A stretch of DNA of 34,064 nt from Oscillospiraceae bacterium (GCA_017829075.1 JAGAJA010000016.1:1-34064), one strand, 5' to 3'. Counted from the stretch's first letter, positions 23,287 through 31,452 are shown. Notes: generated by a model not told the origin, from the sequence alone. A program made the numbers and translations.

Positions 23287-24040
23287 ATGCGAAAGTTCGA
23301 CTACACATTCCTGAAAAAAATCAGTGTCCCCGCCGACATAATGAACTCCGCGACCTCGATCTACGAGATGAAAGCGAAAGCGGAGCTGCGCCGAACCGAC
23401 TTCGCGGAGGTATTCTCGGCGATGGAATCCGTCGCGAAGATACAGTCGGTGAAAAGCTCCAACGCCATCAAGTGGATAATCATGACGGACAAGCGTATCC
23501 GCGACATCGTGAACAAATCCACCGCGCCGCTGGGTCATAACGAGCTGTAAATCGCAGGCTATCGTGATGCGCTTGACCTTATCCACGGCAGTTATTCCGA
23601 CATTCCGTTCAGCGAAAAAAAGCATACTGGAGCTGCATCGAATGCTCCTCCAGCCGAGCGGCGACGACCTCGCGGGGAAGTACAAAACGGAGGACAATTC
23701 CATCATGGAAACCGACCGTGAGGGTGTTCGCAGCGTGCGTTTCACGCCGGTCCCCGCAGGCGAAACTTCCACGGCGATGGAACAGCTTATTCTTGCGTAC
23801 CATGCCGCGTATTTGGAGGCGGAAATCAATCCGCTGCTGCTTATCCCATGCGTGATTTTGGACTTCCTCTGCATTCACCCGTTCCGCGACGGAAACGGCA
23901 GAATGTCAAGATTATTGTCGCTGCTGTTGCTGTATAAGAGCGGATTCAGTTCAGGGAAATATGTGTCGATTGCCTATCTTATTGAGCAGCGGTGCGGACG
24001 TTTGAAAACTAAAACCAGACGAAGGCGGTGCAGAAAATGA
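23287..24040 (+). pseudogene. Fic-family AMP-transferase gene, broken (copy 1)
   Basis: A close duplicate of the Fic gene at 31479, matching from the promoter (23224) to about 23971. It is dead in three ways: a TAA at 23548-23550 after 87 residues (CTG TAA where copy 2 has CTT GAA), a run of seven A at 23615-23621 instead of six that shifts frame, and loss of the last 100 or so codons after 23971, where unrelated sequence and a terminator follow. The Fic motif HPFRDGNGRMSR survives in the shifted frame. The inhibitory motif SNAIEG has become SNAIKW at residues 62-63, removing the glutamate that normally blocks ATP positioning. Confidence 0.88.
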
Positions 24041-24057
24041 TTCTGCACCGCCTTCGT
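24019..24057. terminator. 17-bp perfect hairpin, two-way terminator
   Basis: The arms 24019-24035 and 24041-24057 pair without mismatch around a 5-base loop (core GGCGGTGCAG). It separates the broken Fic gene from the convergent DUF3800 gene. Confidence 0.8.
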
Positions 24058-24069
24058 GTTATTTAATCG

Positions 24070-25245
24070 TTAGTTATCCATTGACCTCTGTTTAAAATAA
24101 TCGCTCAGAATACTAATCATATATCCATTGCAATATTCAGGGATCATGTCAATATCTTGGCTTATTTCTTCAACATTATTGAAGTGGTTCATATACTCTA
24201 ATAGGCTCCGAAAAGCTATAAAGTCGTCGCAGTAAACACCGGTGTAATTAAAATATCCATCAGCATTTATATCATGCAGAACATGATATAACTTTTTATA
24301 TAACGACAACTGCTTTTCACTTAACTGAAACCATTCTTTATCCAACAGTGTTTTAGAAACAGCCTCATTATGTACGTCATTATGAAGTGAATGAGATAGT
24401 GATTTCATAAATTTTGCGACAATACCCGCCAACATATCAGCCATTCTGATTCCAAAATGATTTTTGGAATCATCTTCCAAGATGTTTTCGAGTCCCATTT
24501 CTTTTGCAGAAGCAAGCGTGCGGCTTACTTCATCTTTCTCGCCCTCTTTGTCAAGTGTCAGTATATATTGATTTATTCCTGATTTATTAATGACTTCACT
24601 CAATCCTTCAAATGCCATATGATAATCCCAATCAACTGATTCAATAGGTTCAGCGTCACGTAAAACCTGCACAATTATTTCAAAAGCCTCATTCTCTTTC
24701 CACTTTAATTTTGGATTTTTCTTATTCAGTTCAATTCTCTCTGTAAAAAAGTTGACAAGATTTTCGATGAATTTGTCAGGAGAATTATAAATATTTTTAA
24801 TGACTTCTTGAGGGCGATATGTTATTAATGCTTTTATAATAGAATACTTTATGGAGTTCCAATTTAGTATAATGCTGAAATCATGTTTTCTCAGCAATTG
24901 AAAGACAATAAATTCCATTTTACTGGTGCAAGATAGATAAACGAAGTCAATATTACTTATAATATCCAGATAATCTGAAAGTAATTCTATGTTTTGCTTA
25001 TTAAAAGAAGCAAATCCGCTTTTAAATTGGTTAGGTTTTATGGTATCACTTTTAAGTTCACCATTCTTTTTTCTAAAGGAATATGTCTCTTCAAAGGCAG
25101 TATACTTTTCCGAAATCTCAGATTCCTTATCAGATTTCCAGCCAACTATAGCAGTCACAAAAGAATCATAAAAGTTCTCACTTGAGATTGTGGAATAATT
25201 TACCTATCGGCTGTGCTCAGATTCATCATAATAAAAGTTATACAT
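24070..25245 (-). pseudogene. DUF3800-family gene with an amber codon at position 14
   Basis: The frame from the ATG at 25245 reads MYNFYYDESEHSR, a TAG at 25204-25206, then VNYSTISSENFYDSF and on through 362 open codons to 24070. The opening YDES and the later DDSKNHFGIRMADMLAG are the DUF3800 hallmarks, acidic residues of a predicted RNase H-like fold often found near defence genes. Total length would be 391 codons. An AAGGTAAGG ribosome site and a good promoter lie directly upstream of 25245, showing it is the true start. A GTG further in (25158) has no ribosome site and would lose the YDES motif. So the gene is inactivated, suppressed by readthrough, or misread at one base. Confidence 0.8.
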
Positions 25246-25300
25246 TTTTTACCTTACCTTTCTTAAATGTGTAATTTAAATGAATATTTCATTCTATGTC

Positions 25301-25329
25301 ATTATAGCACATGTTGACGTAAATGTAAA
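25301..25329 (-). promoter_or_regulatory. Promoter of the DUF3800 gene
   Basis: On the minus strand TTTACA (25324-25329), 17-bp spacer, TATAAT (25301-25306), with a leader of about 50 bases to the ATG at 25245. Confidence 0.75.
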
Positions 25330-25387
25330 GTAGTACAAATGAAATTTGACATCTTATCGTTTCTGGGGATAAACCGAAAATTACTTT

Positions 25388-25548
25388 CCCTCGTGTGAAA
25401 ATCTCTACTATGCAAGCTCATTCAACCGTATTGCCTACGAGTCCCATGTCAGAGTATATCCTTCATCACATTTGCCACAGTCTTGTCTGCCGAGTGTATT
25501 ACGTGCACATAAATATTGCAGGCAGTTTCACACGGAAGTCTTTTCAGA
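25388..25548 (-). pseudogene. Inverted remnant of an integrase 3' end and its flank
   Basis: On the minus strand 25509-25517 encodes NIY, continuing NIYVHVIHSADKTVANVMKDIL to a stop at 25449-25451. The intact integrase has NIYAHAIRSADEAAADTLEDIL at the same place, including the catalytic tyrosine. Homology continues past the stop: the flank GAATGAGC, TGCA and TTTTC, CACGA (25388-25423) matches the bases after the integrase stop at 19075. Upstream of the tyrosine the similarity fades and the frame is not integrase-like. This is the decayed end of a second, inverted, related element. Confidence 0.75.
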
Positions 25549-26245
25549 AATTCAGCCAGTTCCTGAGTTTGCTTTCGGTGTGAGCTACTTCAAAAGTTGA
25601 AGCTGCTACAATATTGAGTGGCTGCATGACTGCGACAACGCTTTTGTTCCTATTCTATCTGTTGGGGCGTACCTTGTTGCGTACTGCTCAACCTGCTGAA
25701 CCGGACTTTACAATGGAAGCGTGCATGACGGTTTATTTAAGGCGTTTCGCGACAAAGAAAATTTATATCAGTCCAACTACTGTTTACGGTATAGTTTAAA
25801 CTTTGAGCCCGGTTTATTGCTACGTGTTTTGGAGTGTGGTGAAGATAAAGTTATTTTAACAGTAGGGCTGTTATATCAGAAGATAATTTTAAAGGTTTTA
25901 ATCGGTTTTCAAAATATTGTGAATATTGCTAATCATGAATGTATAAAATTGTTGAAGTTAATAAAATTGACATCAAAAGTGTTTCTTTCACCATTATGTC
26001 CCTTTTTTATCACCTATTTATCAAACCAAAAGAATATATTCATAACAAATATTTTTGTTTCTATGAGGGTTGAAGTATTTTAGTAGTCAGCATAATAACT
26101 AAGATATATTATTAACTCGCTCACAGTTGGGGTATGTAATGCTATGAATAAATCTTGTAGGAACTGAGCATTAAATAAACCTTGCCAATTCATGCGTGGG
26201 TCACAAGGGGTGGCAGGAAAAATATTAATATTAGGAGATAAAACA
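25549..26245. other. AT-rich stretch with no recognised gene
   Basis: About 700 bases. Several short open runs exist on the plus strand (for example 25721-26083), but they lack ribosome sites and resemble nothing I know. Probably decayed coding DNA of the inverted element plus AT-rich spacer, ending with the ribosome site of the next gene. Confidence 0.4.
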
Positions 26246-26551
26246 ATGCTTGTTTTTAACATTCCCAAACAGTATGAAAACCTGATTGCAGAGATTACAG
26301 ATACCTTTGAAAATAGTGAACTGTTAGAAGTAGATTCACTGGGAGCAGATACATTGGTTCAAGTTATTGTTCCATTAATTGAAACTTCCATTTCTGCCCT
26401 TGCATTAATCATTATTAAAGCACAATCAATTTCTTCAAAAGTTGAGGTTGAATGGGACGGAATAAAGATTAAAGGAACTGAAAAACAGGTCGAAAAATTT
26501 TTAAACAAAATTTGCTCTCTTAACGAGAAGAAAACAAAGGGGAAAAAATAG
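26246..26551 (+). CDS. Small conflict-system accessory-like protein
   Basis: A 101-residue protein. The ATG at 26246 has AGGAG 8-9 bases upstream. The middle is a hydrophobic helix (LIETSISALALIIIKAQS) and the C-terminal half alternates strand and helix around VEVEWDGIKIKGTEKQVEKFLNKI, ending with a basic tail. This pattern recalls small constant components (EACC1-like) that accompany peptidase effectors in some bacterial conflict systems. The resemblance is weak and from memory. It precedes an HExxH metallopeptidase gene by 2 bases, so the two are surely one operon. AT-rich codon use sets both apart from the flanks. It could also be a membrane-associated regulator. Confidence 0.6.
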   Translation: MLVFNIPKQYENLIAEITDTFENSELLEVDSLGADTLVQVIVPLIETSISALALIIIKAQSISSKVEVEWDGIKIKGTEKQVEKFLNKICSLNEKKTKGKK

Positions 26552-26553
26552 AC

Positions 26554-27759
26554 ATGACTCCAAAGGAATACCTATCTAAAACTTGCAATTGTATTAAGAA
26601 ACCCAGGCTGGTAGAAAGCCCCAAGATTTATAAACAGTTTAATAAATTGGGAAGCTATATTTTACCGGAAAATAAAGAACCAATTTTGATTTTGGATTGT
26701 TATACAACTAGAGTATATCCAAGGTTTATTCAGCTTCCTGATTATAAATTTGTAGCATGGGATAATCACTTTTGGGATATTTATGGCAGATTTTTATTTA
26801 TGTATTTCTGTTACGCTAATATAGGAAGTAAAATACCACAATCCTTTTTTGTGAATTATTATAAGTCAATGTTGTTGGTTTTTTTGGCTAATAGAAATGA
26901 GAAATATCCAGCTTTTTCTCGTTATATTGCGGAAGAATATTCAAAAATGGATATGAAATTTCCACATTATAATGAGTACGAAGATATAAATGATATGTTG
27001 GATAAAATCGGACATCAGCAAGAATTTAATATTTCTCGTATATTTGGCTTTTGCCATGAAATATCTCATATAGCCTTTAGAAAAAATAACAAATTGTCTC
27101 AAGTAATTCAAAAAAGTGTTTTTACATATTGTGAATGCGGTAAGCAACTTATTGAAGCGTCTAAAAAATATAATCTAGTGCCAAATGATGTAGACGAAGA
27201 ACAAGCTAATGAAAAGTTAAAAATTTATTCACAAATATTATCTGAAGCTGATAAAAGATTATTAGAAGAAGTGTGTTGTGACATTATGGCAATTCATGTT
27301 TTGTTCGAGTATTTTTAAGAAGAATGCAAAATGAATCCAGAACAAATAGATATGAGTCTTTCATCAATTTTTTATTTTTGGGTATGTTCCTCTTGGCTAT
27401 CTTCATCAGAGAATTTTTGGAATGGTATGATTCAGGTATATACGGATATAAGAAATGACGATGCATTCGTAAATAAGAAAAATCCTTATTACAATTTAGG
27501 GACAAATATTACAGACGAATATGCTGTCAGAATTAGTTTTGTATCATCATACTGCATGGACAAGTTAGAAATTAAATTATTCAAAAATATTTCTGATGAA
27601 GTGTATAGAATTGGATTTGTGGATATCATGGAAAAAGCAAGGGGAATAGATATTATGGAGAATGTTCTAAACAAAACTAAAAATGCCAAGACCGACTATG
27701 TACATTCAATTTTTCATTTAAAAAAGAAAAATCAATTAATTGGATGGGAAAATGAATAA
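26554..27759 (+). pseudogene. HExxH metallopeptidase gene with an in-frame stop
   Basis: Residues 1-254 form a predicted zinc metallopeptidase: HEISH (168-172) in FCHEISHIAF, and downstream EEVCCD (238-243), which fits a third ligand region of gluzincin-type peptidases. A TAA at 27316-27318 follows LFEYF. The same frame continues EECKMNPEQIDMSLSSIF without break for another 146 codons to 27759. An alternative is a separate 142-residue gene starting at the ATG at 27331, but that ATG has no good ribosome site and sits 12 bases in frame after the stop, so one broken gene of about 401 codons is more likely. The C-terminal part is helical with aromatic stretches. No signal peptide is seen, so it is cytoplasmic. 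Substrate unknown. Confidence 0.65.
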
Positions 27760-27851
27760 ATGTTTAACAATTTATCATGTCGATTTTCAAATACATAGAA
27801 GTCTTTCCCGTTTGTAAATTAGTAAATTAATAAATAGTATCCTATACAACC

Positions 27852-27877
27852 ATCCTCGCAGAATTCTCTGCGGGGAT
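27852..27877. other. Hairpin in an AT-rich intergenic region
   Basis: ATCCTCGCAGA pairs with TCTGCGGGGAT around ATTC, with one wobble, after the metallopeptidase gene. No strong T-run follows on the plus strand. The rest of 27760-28017 shows nothing I can name. Confidence 0.45.
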
Positions 27878-28017
27878 TTAAGTTTCAGTTCTTCTATGAG
27901 TTCCTGTTGATAACTGCTGCTTGGATGGGATGTTATATGCATTTTCCTTGCCTTGTGGTGATAAATAATAAGAAATAATTTGTGCACGAACTATTTGTTT
28001 TTAAGACCTGAAAAAGA

Positions 28018-28048
28018 AAAGGAATGCAATTTATCATCGCATTCCTTT
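28018..28048 (-). terminator. Terminator of the leftward operon
   Basis: AAAGGAATGC (28018-28027) pairs with GCATTCCTTT (28039-28048). On the minus strand TTTTCTTTTTC follows, so it ends transcription of the gene at 28070. Confidence 0.8.
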
Positions 28049-28069
28049 ATGTATTCCACTAGGAAAACC

Positions 28070-28858
28070 TTACCCCACGATCCCCCCGAAATCCTCAGCG
28101 AGCTTTCCGGAGCAGTCCTGGATATCCGGGACGACGCTCTCCTGCGGGACGTCCTCAACGTCCCTGCCGAGCAGTTCGTCTACGAACTCAAAGAAACGCT
28201 GGCTGTACGGGAGGTAGCGCTGTCTTATCAGCTCGGCGAATTCGGAGTCGCCGCTGACGGCGCGGGACGGATCCATAGCGCGCTCGCTGTAGAAGCTGAA
28301 CATGTTCTCGAGGTGCTCGACGGACATGCGTGCGGTGTCCAGCAGACCGTAATTAGAACCCTGCATTTCAGCGACGTAGCCGGACAGCACCGAATTACCT
28401 CCGGGGCGCGTGTCGAGCGGGGAAGTCTGAATCAGATCATCGTAGGAGAAAACGCCGAGGTACGCCAGATCCGCGAGGAAATTGCTGTACTCCGCCGTTG
28501 ATTTCACGCCGTATTGCGTGCTCCCGCCGTCGTTTACGAACGAGTAGCTTGTGTAGGTCTGCATGGAGCCGAGGTCGTGCCGGGAATACAGCCAGTCCCT
28601 CTGCTCGGCGGTAAGCTCGTGGGTCGGCTCGGAGTCGTCAATGCCGAGGGATTTCTTGTATTCCAGCGCCTTTTTGACCGCGTTGAATGAAATTCCCGGC
28701 TCCGTTACCCACTTGTCCGGAGCGCTGGCAAGTAAAGTGTCCTCCGCGCTGTCGGTGGTTTCGAGGGCTTCGCTGAATACGTTATCATTATTCCGCGCCC
28801 TGCTTTGTACCCGAGAATAGGTGAATATATTATTGTTTCTTGCTATGTTACCTATCAT
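28070..28858 (-). CDS. Hypothetical protein, 262 residues
   Basis: I do not recognise a family. No signal peptide or membrane segment is visible, and the N-terminus is Asn/Arg-rich (IGNIARNNNIFTYSRVQ). The middle has LTAEQRDWLYSRHDLGSM and YSNFLADLAYLGVFSYDDL, suggesting a soluble helical protein, and the C-terminus is acidic. GC-rich codons and intact length indicate a maintained gene. An AGGAAG ribosome site lies before the ATG at 28858. It follows the exported-protein gene at 28871 by 12 bases, so the two are probably co-transcribed. Similar LTAEQ-W-L-SR-D proteins occur in Firmicutes as hypotheticals, to my recollection. Confidence 0.6.
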   Translation of the reverse strand: MIGNIARNNNIFTYSRVQSRARNNDNVFSEALETTDSAEDTLLASAPDKWVTEPGISFNAVKKALEYKKSLGIDDSEPTHELTAEQRDWLYSRHDLGSMQTYTSYSFVNDGGSTQYGVKSTAEYSNFLADLAYLGVFSYDDLIQTSPLDTRPGGNSVLSGYVAEMQGSNYGLLDTARMSVEHLENMFSFYSERAMDPSRAVSGDSEFAELIRQRYLPYSQRFFEFVDELLGRDVEDVPQESVVPDIQDCSGKLAEDFGGIVG

Positions 28859-28870
28859 AATACATCTTCC

Positions 28871-29440
28871 TTAACCTATAGAGATATGTCCGCCGAGGGA
28901 AAGAGAATTTGATGAACCTTTCGGTGTTAAAGATATACTGTATGTGTGGTATTTCCTTGGAACCATGTACTGTATAACATAGTTTCCTCCTGACACTCTA
29001 GTATTGTAGTTTGTCCATTCAGGGTTATTAACTGTAAAGTCTACTGTGTAAGAAGAACTGGAACCGGATATATTGTAGACGATTTCAACGTAAAAAAGGT
29101 TGAAATCATTTTCTAACATCCACTGTGATATGCTGCTAGAAACAGTGCAGTTATATGGAGTGTAACCAGAACCAGTACTGCTCCACAGCTCCTCGTTCAT
29201 AACTCGCTCATAAGCTCCCTTGCTAGAATTGTATCTAGCGGGAATTACCAATATCGAAACACCTTTAAGTTTGTTTGTTACAGCTAAAGGTTCAACTGTA
29301 TCTTCTACACATAGCGTTTCGTTGGAAAGTACATCAAGAGAAATTGTTTCTTCGGCTGAAGCGGGTGTAATAAGCCAGCACAGCGATAAAACAAATGCCA
29401 TAAGAGTTAATACAATTTTCTTATTGATAGTTTTTGTCAT
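28871..29440 (-). CDS. Exported protein of unknown function
   Basis: A 189-residue protein with a clear Sec signal peptide: basic MTKTINKK, hydrophobic VLTLMAFVLSLCWLIT and a likely cut after PASA at residue 29. The mature part is rich in Ser, Thr, Tyr and Asn with alternating hydrophobic residues, suggesting a beta sandwich, and carries no wall-sorting motif. A GAAAGGG ribosome site lies before the ATG. It has lower GC than the gene downstream. A second small exported protein is encoded 110 bases upstream in the same direction. Function unknown. Confidence 0.65.
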   Translation of the reverse strand: MTKTINKKIVLTLMAFVLSLCWLITPASAEETISLDVLSNETLCVEDTVEPLAVTNKLKGVSILVIPARYNSSKGAYERVMNEELWSSTGSGYTPYNCTVSSSISQWMLENDFNLFYVEIVYNISGSSSSYTVDFTVNNPEWTNYNTRVSGGNYVIQYMVPRKYHTYSISLTPKGSSNSLSLGGHISIG

Positions 29441-29550
29441 AATAGACCAACCCTTTCTTTACTGTGGTTTATAAATGTCGTAATTATAATGACTTAATGT
29501 TTTTCTGTGATTACCTCCTTCTGTAAATAGCAATAGCCTTGAATTACATT

Positions 29551-29979
29551 TTAGATACTTTCAACACTACTGTATTTTGTTTTAGTTTCTGATTCTCCGT
29601 TTGACAAGGTAAAAGTAAACACTGTTTTTAACCGGTATTTTCCAGTCGTTAGTTGACTGTAAGAATTACTAGCGTTTAATTTCAGAGAATCACAACTCAT
29701 GCTCCAGGAAGCTCCTGGTACACTCTTCCATACTAAAGATTGTTTTTTCTCCAGCGTTTGAACCAAAGTAATAGCACATTTAGTGTTAGCTATTGCATAA
29801 CTATAACAATTAGCTGTATTGCCTGAAATTTTCAAACTAGAGTCAGTTTTTTGTGCTATTTCATAATATAAACTTATATTTGAATTGGCGGTTTTATCAT
29901 CTAATGCAATAGCATACGATGATATGCTGGTAGTTGTTAATATTGACACAGCAATAAAAACAGAAACTAAAAGTTTCAT
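29551..29979 (-). CDS. Small exported protein of unknown function
   Basis: A 142-residue protein with a signal peptide (MKLLVSVFIAVSILTTTSISSYA, cut near residue 23). The mature part is short, Ser/Thr-rich and probably beta, with two central cysteines (NCYSY and TKCAI) and another in MSCDS. No anchor motif is seen. Its ribosome site AGAGGAGGT lies 11 bases before the ATG and can pair with an ACCTCCTCT just upstream, so translation may be regulated. The gap to the next gene (29441-29550) holds a second strong AAGGAGGT at 29512-29519 (minus strand) with no start codon at a useful distance. Confidence 0.65.
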   Translation of the reverse strand: MKLLVSVFIAVSILTTTSISSYAIALDDKTANSNISLYYEIAQKTDSSLKISGNTANCYSYAIANTKCAITLVQTLEKKQSLVWKSVPGASWSMSCDSLKLNASNSYSQLTTGKYRLKTVFTFTLSNGESETKTKYSSVESI

Positions 29980-29989
29980 AATTTATAAC

Positions 29990-30027
29990 ACCTCCTCTCT
30001 ATTTTAAAATATAGCAAAAGAGGAGGT
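29990..30027 (-). promoter_or_regulatory. Hairpin masking the ribosome site
   Basis: In the leftward transcript ACCTCCTCT (30019-30027) pairs perfectly with AGAGGAGGT (29990-29998), which is the Shine-Dalgarno of the gene at 29979. The 20-base loop contains a further AT-rich palindrome (CTAT...ATAG). The fold would block ribosome entry unless melted or bound. Confidence 0.6.
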
Positions 30028-30078
30028 AAGGTGAGTAGTTGTATTGACAAATTAACATAAATCGGCAGTTTGTACTAT

Positions 30079-30750
30079 TTACTTGTCAGCGTTTTGTGCA
30101 AGTTTCACACTATCCGCAAGCGCGATAGTTTCATCTTTGGGGAGAGTAGCGGAAAGTTCCAGAATGTAGTCTCCGTTGTCCCAGACAATAGAGTTTACGG
30201 AACCGTAGCCGCCCAGAAACAGCGCAGAATGACCGCCGACGGTTATTTCCTCGAAATCGCCGTGCTCGTTATCAAAGCTGACGTTGTATATTGCTTTGGT
30301 GTGCTGTGTGAAGCTTATCAGCTCGTCACCGCAGCTGTAAGTTACGTCGTATACCGCACCGCCGGTCATTTCAGGAGTTATTTCGTTGGTCAGTTCAAAG
30401 CCGTCCGGGAGCGAGGGAATGCAGTATATATATTCTATCTGCGATTTGCCGGCGCCCGCTGCCTCGACCTCTACATTATCGGAATGCTGACGGAACGTGA
30501 AGTTACTGATGATAACTCCAGTGCAGCCTGCGATTGTCGCCATGAGAATAATTATCAGCAGTACAGCGGCTATCCGGCGGTTGAATTTTGGCTTTGTTTC
30601 CTGGATGGGAGCGCCGTAGAATTTCGAGAAAATACGGTGCATTCTTACGCGATGGGATAATGACGCGTGGAACTCCGGCGCGCTGTCAAACCCGGCGAAA
30701 TCAGCGATGTACGCGTCTTGCAACGCGGCTTTCAGAAACTCAGAGTTCAT
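30079..30750 (-). CDS. Membrane anti-sigma factor-like protein (DUF4367 type)
   Basis: A 223-residue protein with a short cytoplasmic N-terminus (about 55 residues), one membrane helix (about residues 60-82, AAVLLIIILMATIAGCTGVI) and an extracellular beta-rich domain similar to DUF4367, including GGYGSVNSIVWDNGDYILEL near the end. Such proteins follow ECF-like sigma genes in Clostridia and probably hold the sigma factor at the membrane until a signal arrives. The start overlaps the sigma gene by 11 bases, showing coupling. It lacks a classical zinc-binding anti-sigma motif (HxxxCxxC), so the mode of binding is unclear. Confidence 0.75.
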   Translation of the reverse strand: MNSEFLKAALQDAYIADFAGFDSAPEFHASLSHRVRMHRIFSKFYGAPIQETKPKFNRRIAAVLLIIILMATIAGCTGVIISNFTFRQHSDNVEVEAAGAGKSQIEYIYCIPSLPDGFELTNEITPEMTGGAVYDVTYSCGDELISFTQHTKAIYNVSFDNEHGDFEEITVGGHSALFLGGYGSVNSIVWDNGDYILELSATLPKDETIALADSVKLAQNADK

Positions 30751-31285
30751 TGTTGTTCTCGCTTTCTATGTACTCCCTTATCATCTTCATTGCGTCGGAA
30801 ATTCGGCGCTTTGCCGCGGAGTATGATATGCCGAGGAGCTCGGCGATTTCCGTGTTCGGAACGTCGAAATTAATTCTCAGAGTCAGCGCGGACTTCAGGG
30901 TTTCCGGCATGTTCCGGACGAAATCCGCCAGCTTTTCGTAGGATATTTCGCCTATCACCTGTTCTTCGACTGACATGCTGTCGGGGATATTTTCGTCTAG
31001 TTCGACCTGCGGGAAGTGCGCCTTTTTACGCACAGTTTCTATTGCGACGTTCCGTATCACGATATCCACGAACGCGACTTTTTTGCTGTCGGGTACTTTG
31101 AAAAAAGTGTCCGGCTTCGCCGCAATCCGCAGGAACGCTTCCTGCACCGCTTCCTCGGCGTCGGCGCGGTTGTTAAGCCTTGAATAGGCTATGCTGAGGA
31201 AACGGTTACGATTCTCGGTGTACAGCTTCTCGACTATGTTTCTTTCTTCATCGGTTTTCAGTACCGAAAGTGCGGCTGATATCAT
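30740..31285 (-). CDS. ECF-type RNA polymerase sigma factor
   Basis: A 181-residue sigma-70 family protein. Region 2 is seen as RFLSIAYSRLNNRADAEEAVQEAFLRI (about residues 29-55, with the core-binding and -10 helices) and region 4 as NTEIAELLGISYSAAKRRISDAMK near residues 149-172, an HTH for -35 recognition. The linker is short, as in ECF factors. GGAGG lies 6 bases before the ATG. It is first gene of an operon with the anti-sigma-like gene and divergent from the Fic gene. A decayed copy of its 5' end occurs at 22571-22645. Its regulon is unknown, but the exported proteins encoded downstream are natural candidates. Confidence 0.85.
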   Translation of the reverse strand: MISAALSVLKTDEERNIVEKLYTENRNRFLSIAYSRLNNRADAEEAVQEAFLRIAAKPDTFFKVPDSKKVAFVDIVIRNVAIETVRKKAHFPQVELDENIPDSMSVEEQVIGEISYEKLADFVRNMPETLKSALTLRINFDVPNTEIAELLGISYSAAKRRISDAMKMIREYIESENNNEL

Positions 31286-31324
31286 GGTTGACCTCCATTA
31301 AAATAATCAGGCTTTATAGTCTAT

Positions 31325-31353
31325 ATTATAAACCGATGTCGGTAAAAAATCAA
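31325..31353 (-). promoter_or_regulatory. Promoter of the sigma operon with a central palindrome
   Basis: On the minus strand TTGATT (31348-31353), 17-bp spacer, TATAAT (31325-31330). The spacer contains ACCGATGTCGGT (31332-31343), a perfect 12-bp palindrome with 5-bp arms, a possible operator. This is a sigma-A type promoter, so basal expression need not depend on the ECF factor. Confidence 0.7.
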
Positions 31354-31415
31354 GAGAGCTGCCCAAGGATATTCTTGAAAACTTGCCATTAACAGCAGTT
31401 TTTTTTAGTAAACTG

Positions 31416-31452
31416 TTGACAATCTGCATATAATAAGCTATAATATATGCAG
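31416..31452 (+). promoter_or_regulatory. Fic promoter with palindromic operator (copy 2)
   Basis: TTGACA (31416-31421), 17-bp spacer, TATAAT (31439-31444), with CTGCATATA (31424-31432) and TATATGCAG (31444-31452) around the -10 box, identical to copy 1. Confidence 0.8.

Noticed and set aside
25721..26083. Plus-strand 120-residue frame in the AT-rich spacer
   Set aside because: No ribosome site and no family resemblance; listed only as unexplained DNA.
27331..27759. Separate 142-residue gene after the metallopeptidase
   Set aside because: Same frame, 12 bases after the stop, no convincing ribosome site; better explained as the 3' part of one gene.
27787..27987. Minus-strand 66-residue frame
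   Set aside because: No ribosome site, overlaps a hairpin, AT-rich and unlike a known protein.
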